Source: Clostridia bacterium (lineage in GTDB: Bacteria; Bacillota; Clostridia; TANB77; CAG-508). Taken from it: a stretch of 15,936 nt of DNA. Both the position numbers and the translations under genes were made by a program. The stretch is from NCBI GenBank assembly GCA_022791735.1, contig JAAVZQ010000051.1, forward strand, positions 1 to 15,936, written 5' to 3'. Shown here piece after piece: positions 8,028 to 15,297 of this stretch; the stretch's first letter is position 1; each line of letters begins with the position of its first letter. A model generated the notes under the pieces. The model was not told where the DNA came from and ran no database searches. It saw only the letters and a list, made by a program, of their open reading frames with translations.

Positions 8028-8875
8028 TTATAAATCAATTGCTCCTTCAAATACTGTTACCGCTGGTCCAGTCATAAACACATTTTCATCCCATTTTATT
8101 TTAAGCTCTCCACCGAAGAAGCTTTATTGTAACCTCTTCTTTTGCATTTACAAGCTCATTTAGTGTACATGCCACACACACCGCAGATGCACCTGTACCA
8201 CAAGCAAGAGTTTCTCCTGTTCCTCTTTCCCACACTCTCATTTTTACAGTATTTTTATCTAATATTTGTATAAACTCTATATTTGCTTTCTTAGGAAAAT
8301 GCTCATCTACTTCTAGTATTTTCCCATACTTCTCCACATCAAAATGTTCTACATCATCTACAACTGTAATTGCATGTGGGTTTCCCATAGAAACGCATGT
8401 AAATATAAATTCTCTATCTAATACATTTATTTTTAAATTTTTTACTGGCTCCTCATCTGAAATCACGGGAATACTTTTAGCATCTAATATAGGCTTTCCC
8501 ATATTTACTGTTACTTCCCTTACTTTGTTTTTATCATCTACATATAGTTTTAGTTCTTTTATTCCAGCTAGAGTTTCTATTTTTATTTCTGTCTTATTTG
8601 TCAGACCTTTATCATACACAAATTTCCCTACACACCTTATTCCATTTCCACACATTTCTGACCTACTACCATCTTGATTAAACATTCTCATCTCAAAATC
8701 TGCTACTGCACTTTTGCAAATTAAAATTATGCCATCTCCTCCGCACTCCAAAATGCCTATCACTAATAGGCACAGCTAAACTTGCTATATGATTTATCTC
8801 GTTTTCGTCCATTTTTGTGCAATCTATATATACATAGTCATTGCCCAAACCTTCCATTTTTGTAAATTTTATCAT
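8028..8875 (-). CDS. dapF: Diaminopimelate epimerase, read through two CGG +1 shift sites
   Basis: DapF interconverts LL- and meso-diaminopimelate for lysine and peptidoglycan. CGG codons in the running frame at 8741-8743 and 8113-8115 would truncate it. Skipping one C at each gives 281 residues, the normal size. The protein begins MIKFTKMEGLGNDYVYID. It has both catalytic cysteines, in SEMCGNGIRC and ACGTGASAVC, and ends FEGAIDL. The first site supplies the Gly of FGV-G-GDGI, equivalent to the conserved FG-G-DG substrate loop. The second supplies LL-G-GELK near the C-terminus. GAGGT lies seven bases before the ATG. It follows the YHYH gene by 12 bases and is probably co-transcribed with it. 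Confidence 0.93.
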
Positions 8876-8887
8876 AGTTTTACCTCA

Positions 8888-9241
8888 CTATTTCTTTAAT
8901 TTTCTGTATCCTAAATATCCTCCACCACTGATGAAAGCACATGTTAATAATTGGCTTAATCCAATTGCATTATCTATTCTAATGTTATTTTTATTGCTTG
9001 ATTTTTGAATTAGATTTTTACTCTCGCTACTCCACTTATTTTCTCTCCTACCATTATATTCTCCTTCACTATATGGACAAACTCCGTTATTATGCAAATG
9101 TGCACCATGTCCTCTGCAATAATAATAATGCTCTTCTCCCCTATGTTTTTCACCTAAGTGAGCATAAGATTCTGTTCCTCCTACTATTATACTAAACACA
9201 ATTAATAAAATTAACATTATTATTCTTTTTCTATTTTTCAT
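8888..9241 (-). CDS. YHYH-type small exported or membrane protein
   Basis: A 117-residue protein. Residues ~7-27 form a signal peptide or membrane anchor. The next part contains HYYYCRGHGAHLHNNGVCPY, matching the short His/Cys motif of Firmicute proteins annotated as YHYH domain-containing. A Ser/Asn/Lys-rich linker follows. A second hydrophobic stretch (~93-110, rich in Gly) precedes a KLKK tail, so the protein is probably anchored at both ends with the His/Cys motif outside the cell. The function of the family is unknown; the spaced His and Cys residues suggest metal binding. GAGGAGG lies just before the ATG. It is the first gene of a two-gene unit with dapF, although no pathway link is evident. 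Confidence 0.7.
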   Translation of the reverse strand: MKNRKRIIMLILLIVFSIIVGGTESYAHLGEKHRGEEHYYYCRGHGAHLHNNGVCPYSEGEYNGRRENKWSSESKNLIQKSSNKNNIRIDNAIGLSQLLTCAFISGGGYLGYRKLKK

Positions 9242-9286
9242 ACTAGCCTCCTCGTATAATTATAAATGTGTATTATTTTATATAAC

Positions 9287-9301
9287 TATTGTGTCACAAT
9301 A
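9287..9301. promoter_or_regulatory. 15-bp perfect palindrome, possible operator
   Basis: TATTGTGTCACAATA is perfectly symmetrical around a central T. It lies in the divergent region between the YHYH-dapF unit and the gerA operon, so a dimeric regulator could bind there. I cannot name the regulator. Confidence 0.4.
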
Positions 9302-9393
9302 ATATTGCATCTGTCAATATAAAATTATATTTTCAAATATTTTATTCCTTTTTATACATAATTATAAAGTTTTGAGAAATAATAACAATTACT

Positions 9394-11073
9394 ATGAAAT
9401 TTTTAGATGATTTTATTAATTTAATAACTTATAAGGCACCTAGCGAATACAACTTCATACTTCCAAATGCAAAAAGAGAACCAAAATCTAATGAAGAGAC
9501 TAAGAAAGAAAAAGCAGAAGCCGTTTATCCTTCAATTGCTGTAAATAAAGAGTGTATAAAAACTAAATATCACTTCGATATAAATAGTGATATAAAAATT
9601 CGTGAGTTCTTTATCAATATCAGAGGTAAACAATATTCAGCATTTTTACTATTTATTGATGGTATGATTAATAGTGAACAGATAAACAAATTCGTAATAG
9701 AACCTTTAATGATAAAAAATGCATCAAATATGACAAATGATGATAATGAAGTGGTAAGTACTGCAGTGACAAACAATGTTACTGTAAAAAGAGTTAAAAA
9801 ATTTGACATAGAAAACTATGTTTTAGAATGCCTTGTACCTCAAAATGATGTTTCTACTGAAAAGAAATTTAAAGATGTAATTTCTAAAGTAAATGCTGGC
9901 AACTCTGCTCTTTTTATAGATACTATAAATTCAGCTTTTGTAATAGATGCTAAAGGTTTTGAAAAAAGGAGTGTTGCTGCTCCTGAAAATGAAAGTGTAA
10001 TAAGAGGTGCGCAAGAAGGTTTTATCGAAGCAATACGTACAAATACAAGCTTAATAAGAAGAATTGTAAATAGTGAAAATTTAATAATTGAAGATACAAC
10101 TGTTGGAAAAATCAGCAATACACAAGTTGCAATCTGCTATTTGAAAAATGTTGCAAATTCTGAACTTGTAAAAGAAGTAAAACATAGAATAGAAAATATT
10201 GGTATAGATTATCTAGTATCTTCTGGTCAACTTGAACAACTAATTGAAGATTCTAAGTTTAGTGTCCCACAAGTAATATCATCAGAAAGACCAGATAGGC
10301 TTGCCTCATATATATTGGAAGGACGAGTTGCAATTTTAGTAAATGGCTCTCCTTATGGCTTAGTTGCTCCTGCTGTACTTTTAGACTTTTTATCTTCAGC
10401 AGAAGATAAAAATATAAAATTCCAGCTTGCAAATTTACTTAAAGCAATAAGATTTCTTGCACTTTTTATTACTTTACTACTTCCAGGACTATATGTTGCA
10501 ATAACTACCTTCCATCAAGAACTAGTCCCAACAGAGCTTTTATTTGCAATAGTTGCATCTAGAAGTAATGTGCCATTTCCAGTTATCTTTGAGATACTGA
10601 TAATGGAAATATCTTTGGAATTAATTAGAGAATCTGGAGTAAGAGTTCCTGCTCCGCTTCGGTCAAGCAATAGGTATCGTTCGGAGCCCTTATTTTAGGA
10701 GATGCTGCGGTTTCTGCAAACATCGTAAGTCCAATACTTGTTATTATAGTTGCTCTCGCTGGTATAACAGCTTTTGCAATTCCAGATTACTCATTTCGGA
10801 TTTCACATCCGTTTAATTAGATTTTTATATATAATTCTAGGATATTTTGCAGGATTTTTAGGGATTGCTTTTTGCTTTATTTTCCATTTAACAATGCTTG
10901 CACATATAAACTCATTTGGTGTATCTTTCCTAAGTCCTTATGCACCATTTTCTAAAAATAAATCTGCAAAATACTTCTTACCTCCTCTATGGGAAAGAGA
11001 AAGAAGAAGAGATTATTTGAACACAAAAAGACCTGTCAAAGAGGATAAGATTAGTAGGAAATGGAAATACTAG
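9394..11073 (+). CDS. gerA: Spore germinant receptor A subunit, read through three CGG +1 shift sites
   Basis: A GerA-family receptor subunit that sits in the inner spore membrane and takes part in sensing germinants. In-frame CGG codons occur at 10660-10662, 10682-10684 and 10797-10799. Skipping one C at each gives a 558-residue protein. It has a soluble N-terminal region (to ~335) containing RGAQEGFIEAIRTNTSLIRRR-like family sequence (RGAQEGF, NTSLIRR), the SERPDR and LVNGSP-GLVAPAV motifs, then a membrane domain of about five helices. All three shifts fall in that membrane domain, in APL-G-QAIGIV-G-ALILGDAAV and DYSF-G-FHIR, at positions conserved as Gly in the family. Only a weak ribosome binding site precedes ATG 9394. 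It is the first gene of the ger operon; gerB starts 13 bases after its stop. Confidence 0.92.
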
Positions 11074-11086
11074 AAAGGAGCATTTT

Positions 11087-12190
11087 ATGAAAGAAACAAA
11101 AATGGGCGTATTCCAAGCCGCATCAATCATAATCACAGTTATGATTTCACACATCATATTAAATATGCCAAATCACTTAATTACAAGTACTGGTTCATCT
11201 ACTATATTAAATCTAGTATATATATTTATTATAGTAATGCTTGTCTTTTTCTTAGCATATAAGGTATTTAAACTGTTCCCTGGGAAAGATCTTATTGATA
11301 TTTCCGAATATGCTGGTGGAAAATTTCTAAAAAATGTATTTAGTATAATAATATGTATATATTTCACGACTATTTCTGCTTTTGTTATAAGAACCTTTGC
11401 AGAAAGCTTAGTTCTTATATACTTCCCAAATGTTGACCGTGAAATCGTTGTATTAGTATTTGTTACAATTGCTGTTGTGATGAATTTATTTGGGTTTAAA
11501 GCAATATCTAGAGTTACCTTAATCACTATTCCTATTATATTAATTAGTATGATACTCATTTTTGTATCTTCTGCTTCAAACTTTATACCTCAAAGAGCAT
11601 TACCTATTTTAGGTTACGGAGTATATGATACATTTGTATCTGGCCTTACTAATATATTTGCATTTAGTAGTACAATTATTATTCCATTTTTGATACCTTA
11701 CATTGGAAGTGGAAAAGAACTAAAAAAATCTAGTATTATTTCAATCATTGTATATTCGATTTATTTAATACTCGGCGTTATTGCTTTGCTTTTCTTAATT
11801 CCTTCAATTACAGAAATAAATAATACACTCTCTATTTATATACTTTCAAGAAGAGCCAATTTTGGACAATTTGTACAAAGAATTGATGCAATATTTATAT
11901 TAATTTGGATAATGTCTATATTTAACTATTTGGCAATTACTATGCATTTTACATTAGCTACCTTTAAAAGAATGACTAATATACGTTATGAAAGAGCAAT
12001 GGTATTTTGTTTTGCAGCATTTTTATTTACAATTGCTCTAATTCCAAGAACCACATCTGATATTAATACTTTTGAAAGGTCTTTCTATAAATATATATCT
12101 ATAAGTATTGTATTTGTTTTTACAGGTATAATGCTCATATTTGCATACTTCAAAAAGAAAAAAAGATTAAAGAAAGGGGCGAGACTTTAA
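11087..12190 (+). CDS. gerB: Spore germinant receptor B subunit, GerAB/APC-type transporter family
   Basis: A 367-residue integral membrane protein of the GerAB family, related to amino acid/polyamine/organocation transporters, probably holding the germinant-binding site. About ten hydrophobic segments run from residue ~10 to ~355, ending in a basic tail (KKKKRLKKGARL). The opening VFQAASIIITVMISHIIL, the KLFPGKDLIDISEYAGG region and the GFKAISR segment fit the family. AAAGGAGC lies upstream of the ATG. It is intact although its neighbours gerA and gerC both carry CGG shift sites; its CGG triplets (TAC-GGA, CTC-GGC) are out of frame. gerC follows directly after its stop codon. Confidence 0.92.
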   Translation: MKETKMGVFQAASIIITVMISHIILNMPNHLITSTGSSTILNLVYIFIIVMLVFFLAYKVFKLFPGKDLIDISEYAGGKFLKNVFSIIICIYFTTISAFVIRTFAESLVLIYFPNVDREIVVLVFVTIAVVMNLFGFKAISRVTLITIPIILISMILIFVSSASNFIPQRALPILGYGVYDTFVSGLTNIFAFSSTIIIPFLIPYIGSGKELKKSSIISIIVYSIYLILGVIALLFLIPSITEINNTLSIYILSRRANFGQFVQRIDAIFILIWIMSIFNYLAITMHFTLATFKRMTNIRYERAMVFCFAAFLFTIALIPRTTSDINTFERSFYKYISISIVFVFTGIMLIFAYFKKKKRLKKGARL

Positions 12191-13436
12191 GTGAATAAAG
12201 CTATAAATATGCTCTTTGTTGTACTCATCCTCATAAGCTTTACTATTAGTGACTTTTACACGAAAAAGGATATTAACGATGTTGCTTATGTTGTTGGAAT
12301 TGGTATTGATGTACGGCGAGAAAAATGATTTAAAAGTAAGTTTTCAGTTATCTATTCCATCAAAAAACTCATCTGAAGGTGGCTCATCTGAAGGAAATGA
12401 TACTGTTATAGATACACTTGAAGCTTCTTCAATAGAATCAGGTATAAGCCTTGCAAACCGGATATATAAGCAAAAAGCTTAATTTGTCACATTGTAAAGT
12501 ATTAGTTATATCTGAGGAAATTGCTAAAACTCGGTATTTCAGAGATTGTATATACTTTAATAAATAATGTAGAACTTAGACCTGATTGTAATGTAATTAT
12601 TTCTCGTTCTACTGCTTATGACTTTTTATCAGAATCAAGGTCAGAAATTGAAAGTATCACTGCAAAATATTATGAGATAATTGCAACCTCTAGCAAATAC
12701 ACAGGATATACCTCAAATATAAACATTGCAAATGTTTTTGACAGAATAACAGATACATTTGGTGAAGCATGTGCAATACTTGGCTCTACTACTTCTTCAA
12801 GTAGTAAAGATAATGCAACATCCGCTTCTGGCGAATCCAACACCGATACTGACACAATTGCAGGTGAAACCACATCAAATTCTGGAAGTAGCAACAAACC
12901 TTCCTCTAATATTGATGTAGTTGGGCTTGCAGTATTCAAAGATGATATGCTTGTACGGAGAACTTTCTGGTGTTGAAACGCTTTGTCATTTGATGGTCAT
13001 TAGTGAAATGGAAGAAGCTATTATTTCTATCCCTAATCCTTTTAATCAAGACACTGTCATAGACTTATACTTGACTTTGGATAGAGATACTATAAACAAG
13101 GTAGAACTAGTAAACAACTCTCCTTATATTTCAACTGATATTAAAATTAATGCAAAAATTCTTTCTTCTGAAAAAAATTCTAATTACTTTGAAAAAGATA
13201 ATTTGGAGTTAATTAAAAACTATGCATCTTCTTATGTGAAATCTAATGTAGAAGATTATTTATATAAAACTTCAAAAGAATTTAAATCTGATATAGATTT
13301 ATTTGGAAGATATGCAGTTAAATATTTTGGAACTTGGGATAAATGGTTAGAATATAATTGGCTAGACAATTATCAAAACTCCTTTTTTGATGTAAATGTT
13401 GACCTTGATGTAGTCTCTAGTTATCTAATCTCATAG
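12191..13436 (+). CDS. gerC: Spore germinant receptor C subunit, read through four CGG +1 shift sites
   Basis: A GerAC-family subunit. In-frame CGG codons at 12314-12316, 12459-12461, 12532-12534 and 12956-12958 would break it into pieces. Skipping one C each gives 413 residues. I start at GTG 12191, directly after the gerB stop, because GAAAGGGG lies about ten bases upstream and it includes a hydrophobic N-terminus; ATG 12209 is possible. The family opening KKDINDVAYVVGIGIDVGEKN and the C-terminal domain (YASSYVKSNVEDYLYKTS, AVKYFGTWDKW) are clear. The lipobox cysteine normally just before the W-R-REIND region is absent: the sequence reads ISFTISDFYTKKDIND. A Ser/Thr/Asn-rich linker of about 45 residues (~200-245) interrupts the middle and looks longer than usual. 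Confidence 0.88.
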
Positions 13437-13449
13437 AATTGGAGGAAAT

Positions 13450-13611
13450 ATGTTTTTTACTGTTTTATTATTAAGTTTATTTGCATTTTTTAAAACTCTT
13501 GGATATGCAATATATGAGTACAAACACGAGGGAAATAAAATGGCTGGGGTTGTGATTATGGTGCTGTCTGTGTTTGCGCTTGTTGCTCCTTGTGTGGCGT
13601 CTTTATTGTAA
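13450..13611 (+). CDS. Small two-helix membrane protein, possible germinant receptor D subunit
   Basis: A 53-residue protein with a very good ribosome binding site (TTGGAGGAAAT then ATG), 13 bases after gerC. Two hydrophobic segments (residues ~2-20 and ~32-52) flank a short charged loop EYKHEGNK. Small two-helix D subunits of about this size are encoded in some ger operons of Bacillales and Clostridia and can modulate receptor function. The size, topology and position fit that role, but I see no specific sequence signature, so the assignment is inference. The stop codon overlaps the left arm of the terminator-like repeat at 13610. Confidence 0.65.
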   Translation: MFFTVLLLSLFAFFKTLGYAIYEYKHEGNKMAGVVIMVLSVFALVAPCVASLL

Positions 13612-13846
13612 AAAAATTTATAGCTTTAAAATTCAAACAATTCCTGCAAACGGGTAGTTATCTATGGATTTTTTCGAACACCTTGGTGTCGTAGCCTCCA
13701 AAAGAAAACGCACTTCGTGCTTAAAATGTTGGTTACTTCATTTCGCACTCGCTTTTAGCTCGTTTGGTCGTATGCTCGGTGTCTTTCAAAAATCATAGAT
13801 AACTACCCTGTGTGGACTTTATGTCTTACTAGCTATAAATTTTTTT
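13610..13846. terminator. Bidirectional terminator arms interrupted by the palindromic element
   Basis: AAAAAAATTTATAGCT (13610-13625) and its exact reverse complement (13831-13846) flank repeat copy 2. The arms overlap the stop codons of the two convergent genes and provide T-runs in both directions. Their sequence is unrelated to the arms around copy 1. Confidence 0.6.
13642..13817. repeat. Palindromic ~175-bp element, copy 2
   Basis: Same orientation and length as copy 1, with the same GGGTAGTTATCTATGG...AACACC left end, GCACTTCGTGC internal hairpin and ATCATAGATAACTACCC right end. The copies differ by scattered substitutions and small changes, some of which keep base pairing. The two copies show no C insertions before GG relative to each other. 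Confidence 0.85.
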
Positions 13847-14093
13847 AGAATATATGAAATACAAATTGTAAAATTGCTACAATAATTACACCAGGAATTC
13901 CTAAAAATCCCACAATAAGCGTAGTTATCCAATTTATAACTATGCCTATTCCTAGAAAGCTTAATCCATATATTATAATTCCACCAATAACTGCATTAAT
14001 TACAAATTTGATTATTAATTTCATAGGTAATGCTAAGATTTTTAAAATAATAAATAAAATTAACACTCCTGCTAAAAATGTTATTAAAGACAT
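13845..14093 (-). CDS. bofA: BofA-like pro-sigma-K processing inhibitor family protein
   Basis: An 82-residue, highly hydrophobic protein with two or three membrane segments. The C-terminal pattern GIVINWITTLIVGFLGIPGV matches the signature of the BofA family (typically IN-T-L-VG-LGIPGV). In Bacillus, BofA keeps the SpoIVFB protease inactive in the outer forespore membrane until the checkpoint is passed. The start ATG is preceded by AAGGAGGAG that overlaps the end of the RNase G gene, so the two are translationally coupled. It is the last gene of the pth - RNase G - bofA unit. A BofA-related protein with another role is possible. Confidence 0.75.
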   Translation of the reverse strand: MSLITFLAGVLILFIILKILALPMKLIIKFVINAVIGGIIIYGLSFLGIGIVINWITTLIVGFLGIPGVIIVAILQFVFHIF

Positions 14094-14094
14094 T

Positions 14095-15276
14095 CTATTC
14101 TCCTCCTTTCATATGTTTTCTTGTCATTTCCAAAAGATTAAGTTTTGAAAAGCCTACAATTTGTGTCTTTGACCTATCTTTTTTGAAATTTTCTTCAAGT
14201 ACTTGTATAATCTTTTCCTTATGTTCATCACTTTGCATATCAATATAGTCGATTATTATAATTCCACCTATATCTCTAAGTCTAAGTTGCTTTGCAATCT
14301 CTTCACTTGCTTCTTTATTAACCTTAAAAACAGTTTGTTCCAAATCTTTGCTTCCTATGTATTTTCCTGAATTTACATCAATCGCAGTAAGTGCTTCTGT
14401 TTTATCAATAGTAATAAATCCACCACATCTAAGCCATATTTTTCTCTGTTCTGACTTTTCTAGCTGCTCTTCAATGTCGTATATATCAAATATATTCTCT
14501 TTCTTTCTTAACTCTATTTTTACTTCTTCTTTTAGTCCTTGAATTACTCTATTTACTTCATCATAGTTCTTTTCATCATTTACTACTATTCTCTCAATAT
14601 CTTTATCTACTAAATCTATAAGAAGTTTCTCTATGAATGTCTGTCCTTCATATACTACTTTTGGTATATTTCCATTTTCATCTTTTCTCTTTTCTTCTAT
14701 ATCTTTCCAAATAGAAATTACTGAATTCAAATCCTTTTCTAATTCTTCTTTATTCTTTTTTAAGGCAGATGTCCTAATAATAACACCAAATCCTTTTGGA
14801 AGTATCTCATCTACAATTTTATTCAATCTTCCTCTTTCATCTTCTGCTTCTATCTTTTGAGAAATCGTCCTTATATCTATATCTGGCATAAGTACAAAAT
14901 ATCTACTTGGTAAACTTATATGAGTTGAAACTTTTGCACCCTTTATATGCCCAGAATCTCTTTTTACTTGTATTAAAATCTTATCTCCCTGTTTTACTAG
15001 CTTTTTAATATTTTTTTCTTGTTCTACATTAGGATTTTTAGCTACATTAACCTTTGGAAGTATATCTTTTAAATGAATAAAAGTATTCTTATCTTCGCCA
15101 ATATCGATAAAAGCAGCCTGCATACCTTGTAAAACATTTTGCACTTTTCCCAGGTAAACTTTTCCTTCTAATCTTTTTTTTCTATCATCTTCTTCATACT
15201 TTTCAATTACATTTCCATTTTCTATAAGTACAATTTTTGATATATTCTCTACTTTGTTTATAAATATCTCTTTCAA
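14095..15276 (-). CDS. rng: Ribonuclease E/G family protein
   Basis: A 393-residue endoribonuclease of the RNase E/G family, which cleaves single-stranded AU-rich RNA in rRNA maturation and mRNA decay. The opening MKEIFIN is typical. An S1-type RNA-binding domain follows (GKVYLGKVQNVLQGMQAAFIDIG). The catalytic region carries the two metal-binding aspartates in TALTAIDVNSG-like sequence (TEALTAIDVNSG) and GGIIIIDYIDM, then LLEMTRKH. I start at TTG 15276 because GAGAGGG lies seven bases upstream and the protein then opens as in the family; TTG 15282 is an alternative. It stops right after EMTRKHMKGGE, so the zinc-link cysteines that usually follow are missing. It lies 21 bases after pth. It is intact, with no CGG at all. 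Confidence 0.9.
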   Translation of the reverse strand: MKEIFINKVENISKIVLIENGNVIEKYEEDDRKKRLEGKVYLGKVQNVLQGMQAAFIDIGEDKNTFIHLKDILPKVNVAKNPNVEQEKNIKKLVKQGDKILIQVKRDSGHIKGAKVSTHISLPSRYFVLMPDIDIRTISQKIEAEDERGRLNKIVDEILPKGFGVIIRTSALKKNKEELEKDLNSVISIWKDIEEKRKDENGNIPKVVYEGQTFIEKLLIDLVDKDIERIVVNDEKNYDEVNRVIQGLKEEVKIELRKKENIFDIYDIEEQLEKSEQRKIWLRCGGFITIDKTEALTAIDVNSGKYIGSKDLEQTVFKVNKEASEEIAKQLRLRDIGGIIIIDYIDMQSDEHKEKIIQVLEENFKKDRSKTQIVGFSKLNLLEMTRKHMKGGE

Positions 15277-15297
15277 AAACAATCCCTCTCTTTTTGC

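Noticed and set aside
11173..11559. Minus-strand open frame inside gerB
   Set aside because: Antisense shadow of an AT-rich membrane protein gene, which commonly produces long Ile/Thr-rich frames.
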